Below, in pieces: positions 54,088-64,000 of a stretch of 64,000 nt of DNA (the first letter of the stretch is position 1; every line of letters begins with the position of its first letter). The stretch spans positions 18,778-82,777 of the forward strand of contig JAACJM010000257.1 of the NCBI GenBank assembly GCA_013368315.1, written 5' to 3'. Made by a program: the position numbers and the translations under genes. The DNA comes from Tetrapyrgos nigripes (taxonomy: Eukaryota > Basidiomycota > Agaricomycetes > Agaricales > Campanellaceae). The notes below the pieces were generated by a model, which was given only the letters and a program-made list of their open reading frames with translations, did not search any database and was not told the DNA's origin.

Positions 54088-57000
54088 ATGTCCTCCAACG
54101 TCCTGATGACTACTGTTCCCGTCTTCGCCGGTGTTGATTTCAACATCTGGGCTGACATCCTTATCTCCTGGTTGCAGGCTACTGGACTTAGTTCTGTCCT
54201 TAGCACTGACCGCCCTGATGATGCCGAAGTGAGTCTCGTCTCCCCTCTGACTGAAGAAGACATGGCGACTCAAGCTGAGGCCATCACGGCGGCTCAAAAG
54301 AAACAGGCTGACTGGGATGAGAAGAACGATAAGGCCATGGGGTCTATCAAACTTCGTCTCTCTCCTCCCGTTCGTCAGAAAACGCTTGGAATGACTACCG
54401 CCAAGGAAATTTGGGTCTTTCTCAAGAAGACCTATGGGAAACCTGGTGTTTCCGCAATCTACACGGATTTCAAACGTGCTACCTCCATCACTATTCCCAA
54501 CGATGCCAATCCTAGCGCTGCGATCGAACTTATTCGCATGCACTTCGATAGGGTCAGTGCCGCTGGTATCCCCACTGATGGCACCTCAGCCACTTCCATT
54601 ACGAAAGTTGCCAACTTCCTAATTGTCATGTTCATCATCTCCAAACTTCCTCCCAGATATGAGTATCTCATCAATCAATATACTCAATACACTATCGAGG
54701 AGGTTGACAATGCAAATCTCGATGAACTACAGTTTGAGATTGTCAATATCTGGGAATCTCGCCAGGGAGCTTTCAAGGGACCTTCAGGAAAAGCCCAAGC
54801 CAACTGTCTTTCAGCTGTCAAATGAAAGGACGGTAACCCTAGTTTCCAACAGCAGCAGCAGCAGCGCCCTAGTGGCAGCAGCAGCGGCGCTAACGGAGCC
54901 AGCGGCTCTAATGGGAACAACAAGGGAAAAGGCAAAGGAAAGGGCAAAGGAAAAGCCAATTTCCGTCGTGGAGGTCGAGCTGGAAAGTCTGAACATGCCA
55001 AAAGACAAGGCCAAGCACATCTCGCTCATAGTGATATGTCTCCCATGATGCACACAGTCACCGTCGTCGACACGCCCGCTGCAGTTGATACCCGTAAGCC
55101 ATTCTTCATGGAAACGGAAAAGCCTTTTGACGCCTTCTTCACAGGTACCAAAAGGGCTATCAACCTTGCACGCAATATTGGCGCTAGACCATCTGGTGAG
55201 ACTGTTGCTACTCTTGAAGATATCGTCATGTCTCATTCCGATCCTTCCTTCACTCCACTTACCCCTGCTCCCCGTTCTAAACGCACTCTCACAGAACGCA
55301 TCTATTGGAACAACCTTCAATCATCATCTGATGGTTGGGGTGATGCTGGCAACTGGAATGGTTGGAACAGCGAATATCCCGAAACTCAGACCGGTTCAGA
55401 TGCCGATATGGCATGCGCTCAAGGAGAAGATGCCAACTGGAACGAGGACACTCTGGTGAACACTTCGGAACTCGGAAGTGTGTTTGGCTCCACAACGACG
55501 GAGTCAGGTGTAAAGGTTTCTCAGGACATCCGAACACCTGTTCCACTTATCGACCGTCTTGCCGCAGATCCTGCTGCCGAGATGATGGAGTGCGCAATAC
55601 ACCTTGGGGACAGGTTCCAGAATCCCGAGGATCCCCTACACATCTATGGGGAACCACTCAGAACAGCTCTGAACACCGTTGCCCCAACGGGAACCCGTGG
55701 CACTCTTTCTCTTGTCCAACGCCTTGCTGCAGTCCGCAGCGAGATGCCAAGTGGCTCACAGCCTGCACATCCCAATGGCATGACCACTCAATCCTTGCCA
55801 TCCAGCCGTGTTGCAAGCCCAACACCTGGCACGACTTCGACAGGATGGGAATGGCTGACTCCTCATCTCCAAAACGAGGATGGAAGGTACGACGAGCTAA
55901 TCGATTGGCAGCGAGACGCAACAATCGGACTAGGAGGGATGGAACTACCCTCCAGGGCTCCAACTCCAAGTTCAATGCCAGAACTCCGGAGCATGTCTCC
56001 GAGCCTATCCGAAACCAGCGACCTCGAGTACATGTCGACTCCGCCATCGGTCGGAAGGATGAGTCTACCTACGTCACCCGTAGAGGACACCGCATCGTAC
56101 GGAATTCCAAGTCCACGACCTTCTACCCCCGTCATGGTTACCGTCAATGCCGCAAATAATTATGGATGGTCCTTAGACTCCGAACCCTCCGGCTTGGACA
56201 ACGGTTATCTCAGGTCAGATCTCAATTCAAATCTTATGAATAAAAGTACTGATGCGCTTTTTCCAGCAGCTCGTAATTTGGAAGCAGGTTCTTCATGTAT
56301 ATATTTATTACATACCGCTCCTCTGGGTTTAACAACCCCTTTTATTTATAATGATCTGTACACTAGCCCTGGCGGCAATAAATATTTATGTGCCTGTGGC
56401 ACTCTGTTCTCACTATGCCAGAAGTGTAAGAAAAAGAGATCTGATACTGTCAAAATCCACTTCAGTGATGGATGGTTACTTGATTCTGGAGCATCAGCGC
56501 ATTTTACGTTTGACATCAATGACTTTGTTGAATTGAGTTATATAAAACCAATTCCAGTGAAAACTGCCAATGGATTCACGAAGATTCGTGCATCCGGAAC
56601 AGTCCTGATCTCTCAACGTAAAAGAGTGATGAAATTATATCCGGTCTATTACATTCCCGATCTAAATCAACGACTCTTATCTGTTGGTCAATTCTTAAAT
56701 GACAACATGTTTATGCGCGGTAACTCCGATCATATCACCATTTCGAGAAATACAACATTCTTGACTTTCTCAAAGCATATACCGGAAGAAACGCTATACT
56801 ATCTTCCACACAAATCGAAAATTGTCGCTTCTAAAGCCAATCTTTTGATTTATCTTATCAACTACGAGATTTTACATCGTCGTATAGGACATCCCTCTCG
56901 TGATGTTCTTAAACATGTCCGACAACACACCCTTGGCACTCCTGAATTCATTATTCCTAAGGAACTTCCTTTGTGCAAAGGCTGTCTTGAAGGCAAAACT

Positions 57001-60000
57001 CCCAGACAGGCTTACCCTCCTAACGAACGACGTGCTACTCGTCCTTTCCAAATTATCCATACGGATTTACATGAATACCCCACGATATCCTACCACAAGT
57101 ACAAGTATATAATCGTCTTCTTTGATGATTACACTTCAGATGCTTGGATACGTTTTCTTAAAGACAAAAAACAACCACTGACTGCCACTCGCCAGTTCCT
57201 TGCGATGGTAGAAACTCAATATAAGATGAAAGTCGAACAGTGGATGTCTGATATGGGTGGTGAATTCATCAAAGGCACCTACCGAGAAATGTTACTCGAA
57301 AAGGGTGTTAAAATCCTTAACAGTGCACCATACATTCATCAACAGAATGGTCGAGCGGAACGCTTTATACGCACCCTGATGGATAAGTCACTGGCAATGA
57401 TGAAGTTAGCATGTCTACCTGAATCATGGTGGGAATATGCTGTCTGTCATGGATTGTATGTCTATCGACGTACTCCTTTACGACGACACAAATGGATAAC
57501 TCCATTTGAGATGCTTGAAAAAGAGAAACCGCGTATCGATCACTTACGAGTTTTTGGCTGTGGAGCTTACGTCTTTAAACCCGAGGAAACTCGAAAGAAC
57601 AAACTCGCTTCCAAGTCAGAACTCATGACGTATCTTGGTGTAGCACCAGGAGAACGTGGAAATCTTTTCATGCGTACAAACAATGCGGAATTTACATCAC
57701 CGCAAGCCGTGTTTGAGGAAGATTTCTTTCCTCGATGTAAAACTCAATCTCGTAATTCAAAACAACTTCCTATCGAGTCGTCGCAAAACGATGACACTCC
57801 TCTACCACAAACAATCCCTGACGATGATGATGAAGATTTTAATCATCGTCCTCCGCGCATCCCTTCAACAAGGAGACCTGATCAGCTTCGTGACGACGAA
57901 CCTGAACAGGATCCACCGCCTTCGTCCCCGGATAGTGACTCTGAGCCTAGAAGAACGGTAACACCACCGCCAGTGGAGACACCACCTCCTCAGGCACCTC
58001 GAAAGCCCAGAGTTCCTAGACAAAGACGGCCACCAACAGAACCAACGCGTTGAAGCGAGCGTACTGGTACTGTACCTAAACGATATGGGGATAAACACCC
58101 TGTAGAAGTTGAACGCGATCTTGAACCTCAAATCGCAGCTGATAAAAGAGCGGAAGCAAAAGCTAAAGCAGAGAGAGACGCTCGGAGAGAAAACCAACGT
58201 CAACAAGCTGTAGAGCAACAGGTTCCCGGACCTAGTTCTGCATCCGGAAGCGCACCCCAGGGGGAGCAGCAAGCCGAGAGTGATGACTCTGCACGCCCTG
58301 AATCAGAAGAAATGGCAGAACCATGCCGTGAAGGGGGAGTATCTATAAATTTCTTGCTTATGCAGGCAATTGCTCCTGGAGAAATCGATTCCCACTTGCT
58401 TATTCAGAAAGTTACTTCGAAGAATGATGGGAGTCAACCGAATGTTCGTAATATTCGCGAATGGACATTCAAAGATATTGCTCGCTTACCTATAGCTGAG
58501 CAAGAGGAATGGAAAGTCGCTTGCCGCGAAGAACTAGAGGCTCTTCGCAAGCGCGACACCTATGAATTGGTCGAAAGACCTAAAGATAGGAAAGTTATCA
58601 AAAACCGATGGGTCTTCGACATCAAAACTGATGGTCGTAAAAAGGCAAGACTCGTTGCAAAAGGATTTTCACAGGTCGAAGGCATAGACTTTGATCAAAT
58701 ATATTCGCCTGTTGTTCGATTCGAGACTGTGCGCTTAATCTTCGCTTTAGCTGCACTTAAGGGCTGGCACGTGTCCGGTGTCGATGTCCGATCAGCCTAC
58801 TTATATGGCTTACTCGATGAAGAAATCTATATGGAACAACCGGAAGCCTTTAAAGTAAAAGGACAAGAGCATAAAGTCGTCCGGCTTCTTCGTGCTCTTT
58901 ACGGACTCAAACAAGCAGGACTTGTGTGGTGGAAAAGTCTTGATAAGTCCATGGCGGAGCTTGGTTTTAAACGAATCATTTCTGACGCCGGAATCTTCAT
59001 TCACAAACACTATGACGCCAACAAAAATCTTATTGAAAATTCTATCGTCATTGCTGTAGTCTATGTAGATGACGCTCTATTCTGTGGAGCTAAAAAAACC
59101 TTAGTCTTACGACTCAAAGGAGACTTTATGAAGAGATGGGAATGTAGGGATCTAGGCGATGCTAAAGAATTCCTTAGGATGAGAATTACCAGGAAAGGCA
59201 GCAAGATCTCTTTAGACCAGTGCGCTTATCTGGATAAAATCCTAGAAACTTATGGAATGCAAAATGCGAAAGCTTCTGCTACCCCATTACCTGGCAATTA
59301 TCACCCTCTTCCCCTTCCAGAAGACACTCCTGTCAATTATACTCTTCGTCAAAGTTATCAGGAGATAATCGGATCCTTACTCTATTTAATGTTAGGAACA
59401 CGCCCTGATATTTCCTTTGCTGTCACAAAACTTGCGCAATTTGCTGCAAACCCCTCACAAGAACACTACAATAAGGCAAAAGACATTTGCCGTTACCTCG
59501 TTGGCACTAGGAAATATGCTCTTGTGTACAACGGTCGAGGGGAGAAGGCTTATCAGCCTATACAGACTCTGATTGGGGATCAGATCCTGGAACTCGCAAA
59601 TCTCAAACTGGCTTCTTTCTACAATTAGCCCAAGCACCATTTAGCTGGACGTCAAGACAACAAAAGACAGTTGCTCTATCTTCGACTGAAGCTGAATACA
59701 TGGCACTTAGTGACTGCAGTCGACAAGTCTGTTGGTTCAAGACTCTTCTCAGTGAAATCGAATATCCTCTTCATGCTATTCCAATTTACAGTGACAATCA
59801 GGGATCAATTTTTATTGCATCAAACCCTGTCACAGATAAACGAACAAAGCACATTGATATTCGATATCATTTTGTTCGAGAAAAAGTCATCGACGAGACA
59901 GTCAAGTTATTCTTCATTGAAGGAAGCAATAACCCTGCAGATCTACTCACTAAAGCTCTAGATCGAGTAAAGTTTGAGAAGTTCAGGAAACAATTAGGAC

Positions 60001-60017
60001 TTCAGTTTTATAATTGA
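54088..60017 (+). pseudogene. gag-pol: Copia Gag-Pol polyprotein with two in-frame TGAs and one frameshift
   Basis: One frame from ATG 54088 (MSSNVLMTTVPVFAGVDFN). It holds Gag with a basic RGG/GK-rich tail, protease LLDSGASAHFT (56476), and integrase zinc motif HRRIGHPS...LCKGCLEGK (56874-57000) with catalytic DDE in HTDLHEY, SDMGGEF and GRAERFIRT. Reverse transcriptase follows with WVFDIKTDGRKKARLVAKGF and YVDD (59062-59073), then RNase H with SSTEAEYMALSDC and KRTKHIDIRYHFVRE, ending at 60017. TGA codons at 54823 (Gag/protease side) and 58051 (integrase/RT junction) interrupt the frame. A one-base loss near 59547 shifts it before RNase H. I saw no CCHC knuckle in Gag. The LTRs are almost identical, so the insertion is recent although the coding region is broken. 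Confidence 0.92.
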
Positions 60018-60113
60018 AGAAATTGCATTGAAAACGTCGAGGCACTGGATCCCTTCCTTCCATGGCTGCTTACAGTGCCTACCTATGCTTACGCGCACTA
60101 CCGTGCTGCTTAG

Positions 60114-60123
60114 CAAGGGGGAG
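60114..60123 (+). other. Polypurine tract
   Basis: AAGGGGGGAG immediately upstream of the 3' LTR, the plus-strand priming site. Confidence 0.85.
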
Positions 60124-60493
60124 TGTTGAATTGGCGCATTCAGTTGCAGCCATCAACGTATTCTATGTAGAACAATAGTAGTAGTTATATATAGAACAAT
60201 AAGATTATATAAACAATAAAGTGTAGTACTACAATAGTGTACGAAACCAGCATTGTTCTATCCAGTACAATAGAATCTTATTGTTACTCTAGTATTAGTT
60301 TACATGTATTTGTACCTCCTAAAAGGTATATAAGGACTTGTAGATAGTCCTCCAAATAATAAGTTTTTTACACTTAACCCACATCGCTCTACAAGCCTCT
60401 AACAAGCCTAACAAGCTAACTCTTATCCCCAGGTAAGTAGCGTAGTTGCCACTGCGTTTAGTAGTGTACAAGCCGTACCATGCCTGCTTAACA
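60124..60493 (+). repeat. 3' LTR of the copia element
   Basis: 370 bp; one extra T relative to the 5' LTR in the GTTTTTTACAC run near 60362. Confidence 0.95.
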
Positions 60494-61029
60494 CATACTA
60501 GATAGCTTAAGCCTCAGCACTAAACCCATATGAATATTACAATGCGATGCTATGCACGAGCTAAGAAAGTTTGACATCTGCTTGCAGTGGAGCTGTTGAT
60601 AGGTTGTGGAAAATCAAATCAAAAGTTTTCTTTCGGACACACTCTGGAAACACTCATCGACGAGTATTGAGGTAAGTAGGAAGTTTTATGGGCCACTCTA
60701 TACTTCTCTGAAATGTCATAGACCAATGAAAATGGTTCGCCCAAGTGTCTGGACTGCAATGAGTACATCAACCCGGGCGCGCTCAAAAGGGTCAAGTCAG
60801 TCCTCACAGTTCACAGAGGCAAGAAGGCTTGTAATGAAGCACAGGCAAGGCGACTCGGGCGACAGCAGATACAGAGACAGCAAGCCTTCCTATAAATTTC
60901 TCAAAACCCCAGAAAGCTACGCCTACGCCTCCACTCGTTAAAGCACCAGAGCCTATAAAATCCCATCCCGGACCCCAGAAAAACAACCAATAGAAACCAC
61001 TGTCCCACTTCTCGAATTTATATTGCATC
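60494..61029. other. Spacer between two retrotransposons, no gene recognised
   Basis: The sequence does not continue the gypsy gag found left of the copia element. A TATAAAATCC word lies near 60953. No supported frame. Confidence 0.35.
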
Positions 61030-61214
61030 TGAAAACCTGCTATACGAGCAGGAACACAAGAGCGAGCGAGAGGAGGATCAGATGAGAGAGAATCTAGAAC
61101 ATGTCGTGATTGAAGATAAAGTAAAAAGTTAAGTTACAAACTGTATGTGACTAGTATATATATATATAGGGCTGTAACGATCATGTGATCGTGTAACGTC
61201 ACAACACGTTTACA
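61030..61214 (-). repeat. 3' LTR of a gypsy chromovirus (minus strand)
   Basis: Read on the minus strand, a purine tract (GAACGGGGAGGAG) is followed by TGTAAACG... at 61214, and the segment ends ...GGTTTTCA at 61030. TGTAAACG and the complement TGAAAACC form an imperfect terminal inverted repeat of an LTR of about 185 bp. A TA-repeat near 61152-61165 could serve as TATA box. The other LTR is outside the window or lost, so the boundary is inferred. Confidence 0.6.
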
Positions 61215-63330
61215 CTCCTCCCCGTTCTGAAGCAAAATGTATTGTGTAATGAAAAATGAAGCACAAAATGGAAGATATAATAGTTAGTAGGTCGAGGAAT
61301 CTCATCGTTGAACATTTCTTCAGGACCTGCACCACCACGTTTAGCCCATTCATCAATGCATTCACAATCACGTATTGATGAGAAGGGAACCCATTCATTG
61401 CCTTCAGGGCCTTCACCTACCCATCTAACCAGAAACTGCCACCCATGGCTGTGTCGGCGTGAGTCAATAACACGGTCGATGAAATGCTCAGCTTTACCGT
61501 TCACGAGGACAGGTTCCGGTGCAGGAATTTGAGCACGACCAGGAAACTCGTTGTCGTTATTAGGAACGAAAGGTTTCAACTGTGCCACATAAAATGTCGG
61601 GAAAACTTTAGGCATGTTGTGCAAATCCAGGGTGTACAAATCTGTTTCTGGGTGAGTTTTAATTACTTTGTAAGGACCGTCGAACCTGGGGAAAAATTTA
61701 GCCACTCGATTTTGACCTGCTTGGGCATATTGTTGTCTGCAGTTTGCTGTTGACAACATCACCATGTCTCCTTCCTTGAACGTAGGTGGCGAACCTCTGT
61801 GTTTGTCTGCCTGAACAGCTTGTTGAGTCTTTGCTGCGAACAAGGCATCACGGGCATCCTGCTCTATGGTGAACATTCGGTCCAGGAACTCTCGAACATC
61901 AAGTTCCTCTGTGGTACCAGGCTCGGTTTGCGGAGTCAGAGGAGGCAGGATGCATGGAGAGCGTCCTGTCTTTAGTTGGAACATAGACATTCCAATACTG
62001 GAGTTTTCTGCGTTCATAATGTCAAAACGGACTTTGGGCAGGGCTTTGACCCAACCCTTTTGCTGTCGCGAAACGTAGTACCTTAAGGACTGGTTAATCG
62101 TCTTATTCGACCGTTCAGAGGACCCGTCCGTTTCAGGATGGAAGGCAGACGACATCTTCAGCTTCACACCTGTCAACGTCGTGAACGCTTTCCAAAATTT
62201 TGAAATAAACAACTTGTCCCTGTCAGAAACCAGTTCTAGGGGTAACCCATTCTCACAATACCACTCGTTGAAAAACAAGACTGCGCATTGTTCAGCGGAA
62301 ATATCCGTGCGAGTTGCCACGATTTGGAGATCAGCACCAGTCTGTCTGTCATGGATAGAATGCAATTGAAACCTTCATCTTCGGGAAGAGGACCAATGAA
62401 GTCCAATGTGACACTCTCGAGCCGACCTTCAGGTACACGTAGCGGATGAAGAGGACCCTTGGGGTTCTTTGCAGTATTCCCTTTATTACGTTGGCAGTCC
62501 TGACACGACGGAACATAAGAACCGATCAGGTTCTTACGCATGTTTGGCCAATAGTAAGAGTCGCGCAAAAATGTGTAGCACTTGTCCCCACCAAAATGAC
62601 CTGTACTGTCATGGGCCAACCGGTAAAGAGTCTCCCTCAAGTTGCCTGTCGACAGAATAACTAACCTGTTTGAAACAAACCAAAGGCCATTGCGTCTTTC
62701 TATACCTGCAGGTAACGCAGGAAGCTCTGAGAGCTTCTTTACAAAATCATCAGTCTCGTAGCCCTTTTTAATCGCATCCAAGAATTCAACATCAATGGAG
62801 GTAGACATTATGGGTGCGATACACGCACGTCTCCAGAGCGCGGATGTGCCTTTAGGACGAGATGGGGGTGATTCACCTGGCAAGGAACCTGGTGCAATGC
62901 GAGATAAGGCGTCTGCTCTGGTGTTCTCATCACCAGGTAAATAAGAAATGTCCAAGTCATACTGACTCAAGAACTCTTGCCATCGAATCTGTCTGGTGCT
63001 AAGATCCTTCTGGCCATGAAAATTTGTTAAGGTACGATGATCTGTAAATACATATACCTTCATGCCAATACAATCCGCTCTCCATTTCTTTAACGCACGA
63101 ATAATGGCCAGCAATTCTTTTTCGTGCACCGGATAATTCAGCTCTGCACCTGAAAGCTGAGCGGAGTCGAAACTGACAGGTCTAGCAGATTTGAGGTCAC
63201 TTCCCCAAGCCAAGATTGCGCCCGTATGCCAATTACTGGCGTCACAAATCAAAAATATCTTGTTTGTCCCAGGATTGTCTGCTCCCACGTCCTGGGTGTC
63301 AAATGGAAGGAGAACACGGAACGACTCATC
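61199..63330 (-). pseudogene. pol: Ty3/gypsy chromovirus Pol, RNase H to chromodomain
   Basis: Reading from about 63300 downwards: RNase H (FLICDASNWHTGAIL, YPVHEKELLAIIRALKKW, VFTDHRTLTNF, GDENTRADALSR), then the integrase zinc motif (YRLAHDSTGHFGGDK..SCQDCQRNK). The integrase core follows with LDFIGPLP, VSDRDKLF and GSSERSNKTI as the D,D,E positions, then GPYKVIKTHPETDLYTLDL. A C-terminal chromodomain (EHFIDRVIDSRRHSHGWQFL, VRWVGEGPEGNEWVPFSSI) identifies a chromovirus, whose chromodomain directs integration to modified histones. A four-base loss near 62350 (one GACT of a probable tandem pair) shifts the frame inside the integrase. Protease and most RT are missing: the match stops near 63300. 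Confidence 0.88.
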
Positions 63331-64000
63331 ACTGGTGCGAACCTCGCCAAGTTCAGAGACGAGGACTTCAGCCTGATTTAATACGTTGATGGCCTACAAC
63401 AAACTACTCGAAGGAGCGTCTCACCACATGAGTGACAGTAGTCTTCTCGTTGCTCTCCGTACTGCTATTGAGCGGGTTCAGGTGCTGGGTTGAGAGACTA
63501 CTTAGAGGAGAAGAAGGTTCTCGACGTTGAGGTGGGCCAGGACTTAAAGAAGTGGGTGGAGGTCATCACAATCCACGACGCTGAGTACCGCAAATTCAAG
63601 AAGCCTGAACGGGACCGCCTAGAGTGTTTGGAGAAGGCTCTCAGGGCGGCATCGTATTCCAACCAGCCGTCGTCTTCGTCTTCCAGGAACACTGACTCCT
63701 CGTCCAACTCTCATGACCACTACCGTTCATCTCGTGCACCTGCCCCCGCTGTCGTGCTGTCTTTCCTACCGATCGTGTGCTCCTTACATGTCAGAAGTCC
63801 GTGTGCTTGCAGGTCAGATTGACCTTGTACCAAGGCAATGCATATGTGTTTCAGCTGCCGCATTGCGAATGCAGACCACAAAGGATCGAATTGCCCTACC
63901 AAAGCTGTCACACTGCCTCTCCCACTGTTCCGAACCGTCCTCTAACTCAGGACGACGTTGACTATGTCACCAAGATTTGGAAGGATCAACAGGCCAGTCT
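63330..64000 (+). pseudogene. gag: Retrotransposon Gag fragment (plus strand), edge of window
   Basis: Plus-strand segments in shifting frames read ERLITGANLAKFRDEDFSLI (63325), AYNKLLEGASHHMSDSSLLV (63395) and LEEKKVLDVEVGQDLKKWVE (63505). YRKFKKPERDRLECLEKALR and a Ser-rich linker follow, then a CCHC zinc knuckle CFSCRIANADHKGSNC at 63847-63894. The composition (helical capsid part, Ser/Arg linker, knuckle) is that of a retrotransposon Gag. It runs opposite to the neighbouring gypsy Pol, so it belongs to another copy or an inverted piece. Frame changes make it a remnant, unless the rest lies beyond 64000. Confidence 0.55.

Larger units (their letters stand above)
53402..60493 (+). mobile_element. 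Full-length Ty1/copia LTR retrotransposon
   Basis: 7092 bp with LTRs at 53402-53770 and 60124-60493 that differ by one T in a T run. Termini are TGTTGAA...TTAACA. The primer-binding site adjoins the 5' LTR and a polypurine tract (AAGGGGGGAG, 60114-60123) adjoins the 3' LTR. Gene order is gag, protease, integrase, reverse transcriptase, RNase H, as in Ty1/copia. Flanking pentamers (GATTT before, CATAC after) do not match, so no target duplication is visible. The left flank is gypsy gag and the right flank is unrelated. Confidence 0.95.

Noticed and set aside
54088..58053. A single functional Gag-Pol with programmed TGA readthrough
   Set aside because: It is possible but not preferred, since the same TGA-at-Arg pattern occurs in many unrelated decayed genes here and a frameshift also breaks the frame. 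It is kept only as an alternative in the findings.

Overview
The window looks like repeat-rich, accessory chromosomal DNA of a mushroom-forming basidiomycete (Agaricomycetes). The evidence is the many short GT..AG introns (about 45-90 nt), a multi-intron histone H3 gene, KDZ and Plavaka transposases, a TET/JBP dioxygenase gene of the fungal transposon-linked type, Ty1/copia and Ty3/gypsy retrotransposons, a Tc1/mariner element and several gene families I know only from agaricomycete genomes. No bacterial-type operon, rRNA gene, canonical tRNA gene or CRISPR array was seen.

Layout. 0-4 kb: no recognised gene; small repeats, a retroposon tail and a long poly(A). 4.1-5.9 kb: a non-autonomous DNA transposon with perfect 8-bp target duplication. 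5.9-12.95 kb: a pair of inverted ~138-bp repeats enclosing small ORFs, a broken TET/JBP copy and a divergent, decayed KDZ transposase that carries a tRNA-like SINE. 14.4-17.6 kb: a decayed histone H3 gene, a LINE 3' end and an open four-exon gene. 18.6-19.7 kb: an array of ~157-bp repeats. 20.9-22.7 kb: a LINE fragment holding a CACTA-like MITE. 23.8-26.6 kb: two divergent genes. 26.6-31.4 kb: a large decayed transposase-like gene. 33.2-35.3 kb: a DUF6698-like gene. 35.6-37.3 kb: an apparently intact Tc1/mariner element. 37.5-38.4 kb: a small four-exon gene. 38.5-45.3 kb: a duplicated segment flanking a nearly complete TET/JBP gene. 45.5-50.7 kb: a gene cut by a Plavaka element. 51.3-60.5 kb: a gypsy gag interrupted by a full-length copia element. 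61.0-64.0 kb: the 3' part of a gypsy chromovirus and a retroviral-type gag facing it.

Two themes link the parts. First, TET/JBP enzymes (oxidation of 5-methylcytosine) occur twice, one copy head-to-head with a KDZ transposase. Second, nearly every in-frame stop in the decayed genes is TGA where CGA (Arg) is expected, and paralogous copies differ mainly by CpG to TpG/CpA. This suggests CpG methylation plus deamination (or a RIP-like process) acting on repeats, including a histone gene.
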